DNA of 64,000 nucleotides from SB11 sp943370295 (GTDB lineage Bacteria; Bacteroidota; Bacteroidia; UBA8524): assembly GCA_943370295.1 (NCBI GenBank), contig CALRQL020000011.1, forward strand, positions 41,352-105,351, read 5' to 3'. The notes below the pieces were generated by a model that saw nothing but the letters and a program-made list of their open reading frames with translations, had not been told where the DNA came from and ran no database searches. Of the stretch, positions 43,818 through 53,107 are shown piece after piece. The position numbers were made by a program, and so were the translations under genes. How positions within the stretch are numbered: the first letter of the stretch is position 1; every line of letters starts with the position of its first letter.

Positions 43818-44480
43818 ATGGCACAACTATTATCAGAAGTTAAGCACCTGATGGCTAAAGATATGCGGCAGGAGTGGCGACAACGCTACGCTCTTAACGG
43901 TATTTTGCTGTATGTGGTGGCGGCTGTATTTGTAACCTATCTTTCGGTAAAAATTTCTGACAAGCCTACGTGGAACGCCATTTTTTGGATAATTATTTTG
44001 TTTACCTCAGTTAGCAGTGCTGCAAAAAGTTTTATACAAGAGGGTAGGGGCCGTTGGTTGTATTACTATCAGTTAGCCAGCCCGCAAGCCATTATAGTTT
44101 CAAAAACGTTGTACAATAGCTTACTGATGATGGTAATGTGCGGCCTTTGCTTTGTGTTTTACACCTTATTAATGGGCAACATGGCCGATAACATCGGGAT
44201 GTTTTTATTGGTTACGTTGTTAGGTAGTTTGGGCTTTTCGGCAGTAATGTCAATGACTTCTGCTATTGCATCAAAAGCAGGGAATAGTAATTTATTAATG
44301 CCTGTGCTTAGTATTCCTTCAATTATACCCTTATTGCTGGTAACTATAAAAGCATCAAAAGCAGCCATCGACGGGTTATCAAACGATATTATACTTCGCG
44401 ACTGCCTTGTGCTCTTTGCCTTTTATATGGCTATATCAGCCATGGCCTATGTGCTATTTTCTTTTTTGTGGAAAGAATAA
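43818..44480 (+). CDS. ccmB: Heme exporter B-type permease (CcmB family)
   Basis: A 220-residue membrane protein with six segments, matching the CcmB component of the haem-handling ABC complex for c-type cytochrome maturation. HLMAKDMRQEWRQRYALNGILLY, WIIILFTSVSSAAKSFIQE and the ASPQAIIVSKTLYN motif are family landmarks. ccmA and ccmC are not in the window, as is common in Bacteroidota, where the genes are scattered. A bidirectional terminator follows. Confidence 0.88.
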   Translation: MAQLLSEVKHLMAKDMRQEWRQRYALNGILLYVVAAVFVTYLSVKISDKPTWNAIFWIIILFTSVSSAAKSFIQEGRGRWLYYYQLASPQAIIVSKTLYNSLLMMVMCGLCFVFYTLLMGNMADNIGMFLLVTLLGSLGFSAVMSMTSAIASKAGNSNLLMPVLSIPSIIPLLLVTIKASKAAIDGLSNDIILRDCLVLFAFYMAISAMAYVLFSFLWKE

Positions 44481-44499
44481 AATGATATCATCCTATAAT

Positions 44500-44531
44500 A
44501 AGAAAGGCTTGCCAAATGGCAAGCCTTTCTT
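44500..44531. terminator. Bidirectional terminator between ccmB and the coiled-coil gene
   Basis: AAGAAAGGCTTGCCA-AA-TGGCAAGCCTTTCTT, a near-perfect stem flanked by A/T runs, between two convergent genes. Confidence 0.88.
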
Positions 44532-44555
44532 ATTTATATTGTTTTAAGTGAAATA

Positions 44556-45449
44556 TTACTTCAACTCATAGTAACCGCTGGTATGAAGTTCACCGTCGAT
44601 AAAGATATCAACCATATAAGTTCCTTTAGGGAATTTATATTTTTCGTCGGTAAAGTTCATGCAAAAATCCTTTTTGGTTTTAGTGTAGTCAAAGGTTTCA
44701 GCACCGGTATAGCCGGTTTCAATACCTTTACCTTTTACGGTAAATTTACCTTTTTCGCCCAGCACACCGCCTTCGGGTTGGGTTACACGCAGGTAAACTG
44801 TATGTTCGCCCGGTTTAGCAAGCTTGTTGTCCATTACACTAAAGCACACTTCAAACTTCTCAGTACGACGAGCCAGTCCTGTTTCAACAGGTTTGCCGTT
44901 GTAGCGTAGTTTAAAGGTGTTTACCTTTACGTACTCAATTTTAAGTGCCGAGGCATCGTTAATCTGGCTTTGCAGCGAGTCTTTGCTTTGGCTTACAAGA
45001 GTAAGGGTGTTTTTCAGTTGCTCGTTTTCAGCAGCCAGTTCATCAATCTTTTCAAGGTATTGGTCTCTAAGTGCTTTAATTTCTTCAAGCTCTTTTTTAA
45101 GGTCTTCAATCAATTTATCCATTGATTTTTTGTCCTTCACCATGCCTTTAATACGACCCTCGCGCTGCTTCAGTTTTTCTTTGGCTTCATCCAGTAACTT
45201 GTTCAGTTCTTCGTTGCTTCCCCTGTAACTTTCCAGTTCGGCCTGTGCAGCTTTTAATTCACCTTCCACACTCACGCGGGCATCCACCAAACTGTCAATT
45301 ACCACTTCTTTCTCCTGAATAATCACTTCGCCGGTACCTCTTGCTTTGTACAAGTAAAAATTGCCGGCCAGCGAGCCCAACAATAGCAACAACAACACAA
45401 TCAGTATTGCCTTGTTGCCCGATGATTTGTTCTCTTCCATAGTCTTCAT
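44556..45449 (-). CDS. Membrane-anchored coiled-coil protein, paralogue 2
   Basis: A 297-residue protein with the same plan as the gene at 34752: N-terminal membrane segment (AILIVLLLLLLGSLAGNFYLY), long Glu/Lys-rich coiled coil (residues about 40-165), and C-terminal beta domain. The matching motif is AKPGEHTVYLRVTQPEG against AKPGDKEVYLRILSPDG. The rest of the C-terminus (EKFEVCFSVMDN; FPKGTYMVDIFIDGEL) aligns with QVRVQFKVGDN and EKGTYKVELYCEG. An ATG three codons in is equally possible. A -7 element TAGTTTTG lies at 45464-45471. Unknown function, probably a periplasmic scaffold. Confidence 0.78.
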   Translation of the reverse strand: MKTMEENKSSGNKAILIVLLLLLLGSLAGNFYLYKARGTGEVIIQEKEVVIDSLVDARVSVEGELKAAQAELESYRGSNEELNKLLDEAKEKLKQREGRIKGMVKDKKSMDKLIEDLKKELEEIKALRDQYLEKIDELAAENEQLKNTLTLVSQSKDSLQSQINDASALKIEYVKVNTFKLRYNGKPVETGLARRTEKFEVCFSVMDNKLAKPGEHTVYLRVTQPEGGVLGEKGKFTVKGKGIETGYTGAETFDYTKTKKDFCMNFTDEKYKFPKGTYMVDIFIDGELHTSGYYELK

Positions 45450-45560
45450 TTTTTGGTTAATTACAAAACTAAAGGCTTTGCCCTATACTTTTTAAACAAC
45501 AAAAGCAGGGTGTTTAGTATAGTATGCGTTGTGAAATAAGTAAGCGGGCTTATTAATAGA

Positions 45561-46949
45561 TTAATAGCCCAATACCTTCATCATGCTTTCAGCAGTTTGC
45601 TCAGGTGCAAACAGGCGATAGGTAAGCTTACCGTCAACCTTATCAACAATCACATGCTTGGGCGCAGGTATCAAACAGTGTTGTATACCTCCGTAGCCGC
45701 CAATACTTTCTTGGTAGGCTCCTGTGTGAAAGAAACCCATGTAAAGTTTTTCACCTTCATTAATCACAGGCATAAACACCTGGTTGGTATGGGTGTCGCT
45801 ATTATAATAATCCTGGCCGTCGCAAGTGATACCTCCAAGGTTAATACGTTGGAACGGCTTATCCCACATATTAATGGCCAGCAGAATAAACTTTTGGCCT
45901 ATGCCCCAAGTATCGGGAAGGGTAGTAATAAATGAGCTGTCAATCATGTACCACAACTCTTTATCGTTTTGCTCTTTCTGGCCTATGATAGAGTATATGG
46001 TGCCGCCGCTTTCACCCACTGTATATTGCCCAAATTCGCTATAAATTGTAGGCTCCGGAACTCCACAATCATCGCAAATTGTTTTTATGTACATCACAAT
46101 CTGGTCAATCATGTAGGCATAATCGTGTTCAACGCCCAATGTTGTATAAATAGGCATACCGCCGCCTATATCCAGCCCCTCTAATTCAGGAGCTACTTTT
46201 TTCAATTCGCAGTAAACGTTTATCAACCTCGATAACTCACTCCAGTAATACGTAGTGTCTTTAATACCGGTGTTCACAAAAAAGTGCATCAATTTTAATG
46301 AATAACGCGGGTTGTGTTTGATGCGAGATTCATAAAACTCTACCGCTTTTTTTGAGCTTAGACCCAAACGTGAGGTATAAAACGATGAGTTAGGCTCTTC
46401 TTCCGTAGCAATACGTATCCCTAAATTTAGCTGTGTGGTATACTTATCATACAAATCAAGCTCTGAGGGATTATCTAATACCGCAACAAGGTTTACAAAA
46501 CCAAGATCTACCATTTCAACAATTTTGCGGGCATACTCTTCGGTCTTGTAGCCATTGCAAATTATTTCGCGGTCTTTGGGTAATAACCCTTTTTGGTTTA
46601 GGTGTTTAATAATATCTAAATCAAACGATGAAGAGGTTTCAAGGCCCACATTGTGTTTAAGAGCTTCCTCTATTATAAAATTAAAATGTGAGCTTTTGGT
46701 GCAGTAGCAATACTTATAGCCGGCGTTATAACTATATTTAGAAATTGCGTTTTCAAATAATGTGTTCGATTTTTCAATCTGCATTCCTACTTTGGGCAGG
46801 TACGTAAATTTTAGTGGGGTTCCGTACTCCTCAATCATCTCCATCAACGGAATATCGTGAAAAGTAAGCTCAAAGTTTTTTAAATCAAACCCGTGACGGG
46901 GGAAATAAAAAGTTTGCTCAATAAGGTCGATATATCTGTTCTTAATCAT
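45561..46949 (-). CDS. Arginine decarboxylase (fold-type III PLP enzyme)
   Basis: A 462-residue member of the ornithine/DAP/arginine decarboxylase group. PLP Lys in YCYCTKSS, the glycine-rich LDIGGGMPIY, and IYSEFGQYTVGESGG are visible; a C-terminal DSSFITTLPD and GFFHTGAYQESIGGYGGIQHCLIP complete the active site from the partner subunit. The form is shorter than E. coli SpeA (about 630 residues) but is the one annotated as arginine decarboxylase across Bacteroidota. Agmatine is the inferred product. It is divergent from the arginase gene. A promoter-like TTTT-N20-TACTTTTG ends at about 47037. Confidence 0.85.
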   Translation of the reverse strand: MIKNRYIDLIEQTFYFPRHGFDLKNFELTFHDIPLMEMIEEYGTPLKFTYLPKVGMQIEKSNTLFENAISKYSYNAGYKYCYCTKSSHFNFIIEEALKHNVGLETSSSFDLDIIKHLNQKGLLPKDREIICNGYKTEEYARKIVEMVDLGFVNLVAVLDNPSELDLYDKYTTQLNLGIRIATEEEPNSSFYTSRLGLSSKKAVEFYESRIKHNPRYSLKLMHFFVNTGIKDTTYYWSELSRLINVYCELKKVAPELEGLDIGGGMPIYTTLGVEHDYAYMIDQIVMYIKTICDDCGVPEPTIYSEFGQYTVGESGGTIYSIIGQKEQNDKELWYMIDSSFITTLPDTWGIGQKFILLAINMWDKPFQRINLGGITCDGQDYYNSDTHTNQVFMPVINEGEKLYMGFFHTGAYQESIGGYGGIQHCLIPAPKHVIVDKVDGKLTYRLFAPEQTAESMMKVLGY

Positions 46950-47081
46950 TTGCTGCCCTATTTTTTTCGTATTATTGTGTTAATTTATTTCAGTTGTATT
47001 TTTAGTTACTGTACAAATTGTTTATAAAAAACAGGCGCAAAAGTATAACGAAGCTGACTATAAAACTAAGGAGTTTTTTAA

Positions 47082-48023
47082 ATGAGCACACGAAGAATTA
47101 AGGTTATTGAGGTTCCCTCAGAATTAGGTGCAGGTACACGCGGTTCAAGTCTAGGTCCAACGGCATTACGCTTTGCCGATATGAACAAAGGGCGAAAAAA
47201 AATTAACAAATATTTAACAGCGCGGGTTGGTGATCTTAACTACATGTTGAGCCACAATACGGCGTATGAAGATGCAAAAAACATCGACTCTATATCACAG
47301 ATAATCAATTCAATAGCACTTGAGGTAGAAAAAACGTTGAGTGAAGGTGAGTTTCCGTTGATTTTTTCAGGCGACCATAGTAATGCCGCAGGAAGTATTG
47401 CAGGTATTAAAAACTATTACGACGATAAAAGGCTGGGAGTAATTTGGATTGATGCGCACGCTGATATTCATTCACCATTAACAACGCCTTCGGGAAATGT
47501 GCACGGTATGCCAATGGCTGTTTCGTTAGGGATTGATAACCGCGAAAATGCCATTAATGAGGAGGATGAAGCCACTATGGAGTATTGGAATGAACTGAAA
47601 TACGCCGGTAGCAAGGGCATTTGTCCCAAAATTTTACCAAGCGACATCGTATACATAGATATACGCGACCTTGAGCGCCAAGAGTGGGAGGTGATAGATA
47701 ACCTTAATATTGAGTTTTATACGCCAAAAGAGGTAAAGGAAATCGGTATTGAGAAAGTGGCTAAAGAAACACTGGAGTATCTAAAGGACTGTGATATTTT
47801 GTACGTATCGTTTGATGTTGACAGCTTAGACCCGAGCGTTTCTGTGGGTACAGGCACACCTTATCCAGAAGGCCTGAATTTGTACGAGGCTAAAACGCTG
47901 CTGTATAACTTGCTACGCGACCCAAAAACTATCGCTTTAGAGATTACAGAAATTAATCCCTTGTTGGATAGCGATAACAAAATGGCTCGCGCTGCCCTTG
48001 AGATTTTAGAAGAGGTGTTGTAA
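47082..48023 (+). CDS. Arginase family protein
   Basis: A 313-residue manganese ureohydrolase. Metal ligands lie in SGDHS, WIDAHADIHS and VSFDVDSLDPSVSVGTGTP. TPSGNVHGMPMAVSLG is the arginase-type loop that contacts the arginine carboxylate; agmatinases lack it, so arginine to ornithine plus urea is preferred over agmatine hydrolysis. Ser replaces the first Gly of the usual GGDHS. A good ribosome site AAGGAG lies 10 nt upstream. Divergent from arginine decarboxylase, with 132 nt between starts. Confidence 0.85.
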   Translation: MSTRRIKVIEVPSELGAGTRGSSLGPTALRFADMNKGRKKINKYLTARVGDLNYMLSHNTAYEDAKNIDSISQIINSIALEVEKTLSEGEFPLIFSGDHSNAAGSIAGIKNYYDDKRLGVIWIDAHADIHSPLTTPSGNVHGMPMAVSLGIDNRENAINEEDEATMEYWNELKYAGSKGICPKILPSDIVYIDIRDLERQEWEVIDNLNIEFYTPKEVKEIGIEKVAKETLEYLKDCDILYVSFDVDSLDPSVSVGTGTPYPEGLNLYEAKTLLYNLLRDPKTIALEITEINPLLDSDNKMARAALEILEEVL

Positions 48024-48045
48024 CACATCTCTGAAAGTTTCCTAA

Positions 48046-48375
48046 CTAATCTTCATCATCAATCCACAAATTGGCAAGCGCATTTTGCAGCTCAGCCATT
48101 GCGTGTTGTTCCCGCTTTTTCATGGTGGCGGTTATCCCTTTGCGATAAATGGCTTCTGCATCGTCTTTTCTTCCTTCACGCTCATACAACTTGCCTAAAT
48201 GGTAGTAAGTGGCCGTGTAGTCAGGTTGTGTGTTGTATAAGTTTTCAAAAATAATTTTAGCCTCACCGTCGTTACCCATGCCCACATATTCTATGGCTAA
48301 TGCATAGTTTAAAAACGCATCGTTCGGCGTATCAGCCAAAAACTGTTTCAGTTGTATTACCCGCTTGTTTTCCAT
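48046..48375 (-). CDS. TPR-repeat protein
   Basis: A 109-residue soluble protein with about two and a half tetratricopeptide repeats: AFLNYALAIEYVGMGNDGEAKIIF, ATYYHLGKLYEREGRKDDAEAIY. Probably a protein-protein adapter. Its start overlaps the divergent etfB promoter region (48365-48393), so the two may be regulated together. Confidence 0.8.
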   Translation of the reverse strand: MENKRVIQLKQFLADTPNDAFLNYALAIEYVGMGNDGEAKIIFENLYNTQPDYTATYYHLGKLYEREGRKDDAEAIYRKGITATMKKREQHAMAELQNALANLWIDDED

Positions 48376-48393
48376 CTTTTTTCAATACCTTTG
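48365..48393 (+). promoter_or_regulatory. Promoter of etfBA
   Basis: TTG (48365-48367), 18-nt spacer, TACCTTTG (48386-48393). The leader is about 57 nt. Confidence 0.55.
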
Positions 48394-48453
48394 CAGTCCT
48401 TTTAAAAAAACAGGACCCAACTAAACTAACCCAAGTTAAATAATACTGTTTGA

Positions 48454-49191
48454 ATGAAAATTTTAGTTTGTATTAGTGTTGTTCCCGATACGACCACAAA
48501 AATCACCTTCACCGATAATAATACCAAATTTAATACTGCCGGCGTGCAGTTTATTATCAACCCTTACGATGAACTGGCTCTTACCCGTGCCCTTGAGATT
48601 ACTGAGGCCGGTGGAGGAACGGTTACAGCAATTACCGTAGGTCTTGCTGATGCTGAGGCAAACATACGTAAGGCTTTGGCCATTGGTGCACACGATGCGG
48701 TACGTATTAATGCCAACCCAACCGATGCTTTTTTTGTTGCAGCTGAAATAGCAGCTTATGCAAAAGACAAAGGTTTTGATTTGATACTTACCGGACGTGA
48801 AAGCATTGATTATAACGGTGGTTTGGTGTGTGGTTTGTTGGCTGAAATGTTGGGAATGCCCAGCGTGAACGTTGTTACCAAAATAGATGTAGCAGGTGGT
48901 GAAGCAACCCTTGTGCGAGATATTGACGGTGGTAAAGAAACCGTGAAAGTAGCATTACCCATAGTTGCCAGCGCACAAAAAGAGCTAACCGAGCCTCGTA
49001 TTCCAAACATGCGTGGTATTATGGCTGCACGTACAAAGCCTTTGGCAGTTGTTGAGCCAAGTGCACACAAAGCGGCCTCTGCGTTTAATGCGTTTGAACT
49101 ACCCGCAGCCAAAGCAGGTTGCAAAATGATTGCTGCTGAAAATGCAGGCGAATTGATAGCGTTATTGCACAACGAGGCAAAGGTTATCTAA
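48454..49191 (+). CDS. etfB: Electron transfer flavoprotein subunit beta
   Basis: A 245-residue subunit that binds AMP and with EtfA carries electrons from acyl-CoA dehydrogenases to the quinone pool. MKILVCISVVPDTTTKI, NPYDELALTRALEI, LTGRESIDYNGGLVCGLLAEMLGMPSVNVV and LTEPRIPNMRGIMAAR are family segments. It is followed by etfA after 50 nt. Confidence 0.96.
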   Translation: MKILVCISVVPDTTTKITFTDNNTKFNTAGVQFIINPYDELALTRALEITEAGGGTVTAITVGLADAEANIRKALAIGAHDAVRINANPTDAFFVAAEIAAYAKDKGFDLILTGRESIDYNGGLVCGLLAEMLGMPSVNVVTKIDVAGGEATLVRDIDGGKETVKVALPIVASAQKELTEPRIPNMRGIMAARTKPLAVVEPSAHKAASAFNAFELPAAKAGCKMIAAENAGELIALLHNEAKVI

Positions 49192-49241
49192 TACGGAAAT
49201 TGAAAAAAAGTTGTACCTTTATTAATCAGAAAAGATAAGAT

Positions 49242-50210
49242 ATGTCAGTACTGGTATTTGCTGAGAGCGTTGACGGAAAGTTTAAAAAATCTACTCTTGA
49301 GGCAGTTTCGTATGCCAAAGAAACCGCTACATTGTTAGGAACCAAAACCATTGCCGTATCAATAGGCAATGTTGCCGAAGCCGATTTAAAGGCGTTGGGC
49401 AATAACGGAGCCGAGGCAGTGTACGCCATCAAACTTGATAAGTTTACCCCCGAAGCCTACGGCGCAGCTATTGCAGAAGTAGCTAAAAAAGAAAACGCAC
49501 AGGCTGTAATTATATCAAACACCTATACAGGTAAATCTGTTGCTCCGCGTGTAGCTGTGAAACTTGATGCGGGTATAGCATCGGGTGTGGTTGCATTGCC
49601 AAACACTTCAAACGGTTTTGTGGTGCGCAAAGGTGTGTTTTCAGGCAAGGCATTTGCTGATGTGGCAGTAACCACTGCTACTAAAGTATTGGCCATTACC
49701 CCTAACTCATATCAGATTAATAACTACGGTGGCGAAGCTGCTGTGATAAACCACGATGCCCAGTTGGGAGCTGATGCATGGAAAACTCAAACGGTTGAGG
49801 TAAATCGTGTAACCGGTAAAATACCTTTAACTGAGGCTGAACTAGTGGTTTCTGCAGGACGCGGGATGAAAGGTCCCGAAAATTGGGGCATGATTGAAGA
49901 ACTTGCTGCCGCTTTAGGAGCTGCTACTGCATGTTCAAAACCGGTGAGTGATATGCACTGGAGGCCGCACGAAGAACACGTAGGCCAAACAGGAATAACA
50001 ATTAAACCCAACTTGTACATTGCCGTGGGTATTTCAGGTGCAATACAGCACTTGGCCGGTGTTAGCTCAAGCAAAGTAATTGTGGCTGTTAACAAAGACC
50101 CTGAAGCTCCGTTTTTTAAAGCTGCCGATTACGGTATTGTTGGCGACGCCTTTGAGGTTGTACCCAAGCTGATTGAAGCTGCTAAAAAGCTTAAAGCCAC
50201 ATCTAACTAA
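49242..50210 (+). CDS. etfA: Electron transfer flavoprotein subunit alpha
   Basis: A 322-residue FAD-binding subunit. The C-terminal FAD domain shows VSAGRGMKGPENWGMIEELAAALGAATACSKPV, VGQTGITIKPNLYIAVGISGAIQHLAGVSSSKVIVAVNKDPEAPFF and YGIVGDAFEVVPKL. The order etfB-etfA is standard. A weaker TACCTTTA lies in the etfB-etfA gap. Its last codons overlap no real gene: the next start is 50236. Confidence 0.96.
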   Translation: MSVLVFAESVDGKFKKSTLEAVSYAKETATLLGTKTIAVSIGNVAEADLKALGNNGAEAVYAIKLDKFTPEAYGAAIAEVAKKENAQAVIISNTYTGKSVAPRVAVKLDAGIASGVVALPNTSNGFVVRKGVFSGKAFADVAVTTATKVLAITPNSYQINNYGGEAAVINHDAQLGADAWKTQTVEVNRVTGKIPLTEAELVVSAGRGMKGPENWGMIEELAAALGAATACSKPVSDMHWRPHEEHVGQTGITIKPNLYIAVGISGAIQHLAGVSSSKVIVAVNKDPEAPFFKAADYGIVGDAFEVVPKLIEAAKKLKATSN

Positions 50211-50235
50211 AAGAGAATTTGAAGCCCCACTGCTG

Positions 50236-50841
50236 ATGCAAAAAATACGGCTTGAAATAGTAGGACTTACGTCAGGGCAAACGCACGGCTCATACACCCT
50301 TATTTTGGGTGAAACGCAAGGCGATAGAAAGCTGCCAATTATTATCGGCAGTTTTGAAGCGCAAGCTATTGCGATTGAGATTGAAAAAATTGTGCCTTTC
50401 AGGCCAATGACTCATGACCTTTTTATCTCGTTTTGCCGTACTTTCAACATTGAAGTAGATGAAGTAGTTATATACAACCTTATCGAGGGGGTATTCTATT
50501 CAAAAATAATTTGCAGAATGGGTAATGAGCGGCACGAAATTGATGCGCGCACCAGCGATGCCATTGCATTGGCGGTGCGTTTCAATTGCCCCGTTACCAC
50601 CTTTGAACATATCATGGAAATGGCAGGTATTAACCTGCAAGGTGACGAGGAGGACGAAGAAGGTCCTGCCCGTCCGGCATCTCCACCACAAGAAGAGCCT
50701 GTTTTAAAACGTGCACCCGGCCAAAACGATTACTCTAATTACACTATGAGTGAATTAGAATCGATGCTTGAAGAAGCCGAAGAAGTTGAAGACTACGAAC
50801 GAGCGGCACGCATTAGGGACGAAATTCGAAAGCGCAGGTAA
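50236..50841 (+). CDS. Bifunctional nuclease (DUF151) fused to a UVR motif
   Basis: A 201-residue protein. Residues 1-135 are the BFN/DUF151 domain (LEIVGLTSGQTHGSYTLILGE, LPIIIGSFEAQAIAIEIE, DLFISFCRTFNIEVDEVVI, DARTSDAIALAVRFNCPV), reported in plants and bacteria as a DNase/RNase. After an acidic and Pro-rich linker the end (LEEAEEVEDYERAARIRDEIRKR) is a UvrB/UvrC-type coiled coil that mediates protein contacts. The start at 50236 is preferred over one inside etfA. It is 25 nt after etfA. Confidence 0.9.
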   Translation: MQKIRLEIVGLTSGQTHGSYTLILGETQGDRKLPIIIGSFEAQAIAIEIEKIVPFRPMTHDLFISFCRTFNIEVDEVVIYNLIEGVFYSKIICRMGNERHEIDARTSDAIALAVRFNCPVTTFEHIMEMAGINLQGDEEDEEGPARPASPPQEEPVLKRAPGQNDYSNYTMSELESMLEEAEEVEDYERAARIRDEIRKRR

Positions 50842-50882
50842 TACCAACTATGTACTTATTTTAACCTATAACCTATTAACCA

Positions 50883-52184
50883 ATGCCTGAACTTTCATTA
50901 ATTAGCATTTTACGCGGGTTATTAGGTGTAGCGTTTTTAGTTGCAGTAGGTTGGGTGTTTAGCAGCAACCGTAAGCAAATAAACTGGAGGTTGATACTTG
51001 CAGGTCTTTTATTGCAAGTTGTGTTTGCAGTGCTGGTATTAAAAGTTGATTTCTTTTGGGCGTTTTTCAATACTATCGGTAACGGATTTGTTAAGGTACT
51101 TGAGTTTACCAATAAAGGCTCCGAGTTTTTGTTTGGTGAATTGGTAACGGATACCGAGAATTACGGAATTCTTTTCGCGTTTAAAATCCTGCCTACCGTT
51201 GTTTTTTTCTCAGCCCTTACCTCATTATTATATTATTTAGGCATTCTGCAAAAAGTAGTTTACGGCATTGCGTGGGTAATGAAAAAAACCATGCGATTAT
51301 CAGGTGCCGAAAGCCTTGCTGCAGCAGCCAACGTTTTTGTAGGCCAAACCGAAGCCCCTTTGGTGATAAAACCCTATATCCCCAAAATGACGCGAAGTGA
51401 AATACTGTGCCTTATGACGGGAGGGATGGCTACTATTGCAGGCGGTGTTATGTCTGCGTTTATTGGTTTTTTAGGTGGAGACAATCCTGAAATGCAGCGG
51501 TTTTTTGCCACACACTTACTTACAGCATCACTAATGTCGGCTCCGGCAGCCATTGTGGCCGCCAAGCTTATTGTGCCTGAAACCGAAGAATTTGACAGCA
51601 GCCTTAAAGTGAATAACGAAAAGCTGGGAACCAACATATTAGAGTCTATTTCGATTGGTACCACCGAAGGGTTGAAGCTTGCCGTAAACGTAGGAGCTAT
51701 GCTTTTGGTATTTACGGCGTTGATATACTTATTAAACTCAATACTAATTGGGGTAGGGGATTTGACCGGATTGAACGAAGCCATTGCTGCCGGAACGGGC
51801 GGAATGTACAAAGAGCTTTCATTTCAGTTTTTGTTGGGCCATCTGTTTTCGCCTGTTGCATGGCTTATTGGGGTAAACAACAACGATATATTTACCGTAG
51901 GACAATTATTGGGTGAGAAAACCATTCTTAACGAGTTTTATGCCTACACCAGTTTTGGTAACCTAAAGAACGCAGGGGTAATAGTTGATACCAAAACCAT
52001 CGTTATCACTACGTACGCTCTTTGCGGGTTCTCAAATTTTGCTTCTATCGGAATTCAAATTGGGGGTATCGGTTCTTTAGCTCCCGATAAACGGACTTTA
52101 TTGTCTCAACTGGGGCTAAGGGCATTATTGGGCGGTACAATTGCTTGTTTGCTCACCGCGGCCATTGTGGGTATGTTCTATTAA
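50883..52184 (+). CDS. Concentrative nucleoside transporter (CNT/NupC)
   Basis: A 433-residue membrane protein with about ten segments. The signature GQTEAPLVIKPYIPKMTRSEILCLMTGGMATIAGGVM and the later YALCGFSNFASIGIQIGGIG identify the CNT family, which imports nucleosides with sodium or protons. It starts 41 nt after the nuclease gene on the same strand. The 292 nt after its stop, up to the sigma-factor start, are AT-rich and hold only weak promoter-like words. Confidence 0.93.
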   Translation: MPELSLISILRGLLGVAFLVAVGWVFSSNRKQINWRLILAGLLLQVVFAVLVLKVDFFWAFFNTIGNGFVKVLEFTNKGSEFLFGELVTDTENYGILFAFKILPTVVFFSALTSLLYYLGILQKVVYGIAWVMKKTMRLSGAESLAAAANVFVGQTEAPLVIKPYIPKMTRSEILCLMTGGMATIAGGVMSAFIGFLGGDNPEMQRFFATHLLTASLMSAPAAIVAAKLIVPETEEFDSSLKVNNEKLGTNILESISIGTTEGLKLAVNVGAMLLVFTALIYLLNSILIGVGDLTGLNEAIAAGTGGMYKELSFQFLLGHLFSPVAWLIGVNNNDIFTVGQLLGEKTILNEFYAYTSFGNLKNAGVIVDTKTIVITTYALCGFSNFASIGIQIGGIGSLAPDKRTLLSQLGLRALLGGTIACLLTAAIVGMFY

Positions 52185-52476
52185 GCCGTAAAACAGAAGG
52201 CTTCTAAAAAATATTTTATTCTTCTTACAAATGCACTTTCGCCTTAGTAAAAGGCACTTTCAGACGAAACTCTTTTGTGAAAAGTTGCACTTAAACAAGT
52301 TTTTCGATAAAAATTTTTATCAGTGCTTGCATTTTTAAAACTATTTTTCACTAAATTTACATAAACAATAGTTAAACCTAAACTCTCATTACGCCTATAG
52401 AATAAAACCTCTACTTTGTTTATTGCCCGCAAAGGCACAAGTTTTTAAATACTTAATCAGGTTTAAAGGAGGTTTT

Positions 52477-53058
52477 ATGAAAATCCAACAAATCAGCGAC
52501 CATGAGTTGGTTCAGCTCTACGTTAGTGGAAACGAACCCTGTTTAGAGATGCTTATTAAGCGTCACAAGCGTAAAATCTTTACTACCATTTACCTTATCG
52601 TAAATGACCGTTACATTGCTGAAGACCTTTTTCAGGAAACCTTTATTAAGGTAATACAGATGCTTAAGCATGAGAAGTACAACGAAGAAGGTAAATTCCT
52701 TCCTTGGGTAGTTCGTATTGCCCGCAACCTTGCCATTGATTATTTCCGTAAGGCAAAGCGTACCCCCACAATTACCGACAGCGAAGGTGAAGACATTTTC
52801 AGGTACATTGAGTTGGCTGATGAAAACCGCGAGGAGCAAATCATTCGCCGTCAAACTGAAAAGCAATTAAGGCAACTGATTAATCTTTTGCCTGAAGAAC
52901 AAAAGCAAGTATTGGTATTGCGTCATTATGGGGATTTAAGTTTTAAAGAAATTGCCGACTTAACCCAGGTGAGCATAAATACCGCATTGGGCCGCATGCG
53001 ATATGCATTGAACAACCTGCGTAAAATGATGCTTGAAAAAGAAATTAGTTTGCATTGA
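52477..53058 (+). CDS. ECF-type RNA polymerase sigma factor
   Basis: A 193-residue sigma-70 family factor with region 2 (DRYIAEDLFQETFIKVIQMLK, FLPWVVRIARNLAIDYFRKAKR) and region 4 (LPEEQKQVLVLRHYGDLSFKEIADLTQVSINTALGRMRYALNNLR). No extra C-terminal domain. The start at 52477 is fixed by a strong AAAGGAGG (52465-52472) 4 nt upstream, unusual for this lineage, which seldom uses Shine-Dalgarno pairing. A small companion gene follows after 49 nt. Confidence 0.93.
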   Translation: MKIQQISDHELVQLYVSGNEPCLEMLIKRHKRKIFTTIYLIVNDRYIAEDLFQETFIKVIQMLKHEKYNEEGKFLPWVVRIARNLAIDYFRKAKRTPTITDSEGEDIFRYIELADENREEQIIRRQTEKQLRQLINLLPEEQKQVLVLRHYGDLSFKEIADLTQVSINTALGRMRYALNNLRKMMLEKEISLH

Positions 53059-53107
53059 AATATTTTTAAAATAAATTCGTTAGAGTGTACAAACAGGTTT
53101 TACGCCT

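Noticed and set aside
47082..48023. Agmatinase (speB) assignment
   Set aside because: The TPSGNVHGMP loop is the arginase type; the neighbouring arginine decarboxylase alone does not outweigh it.
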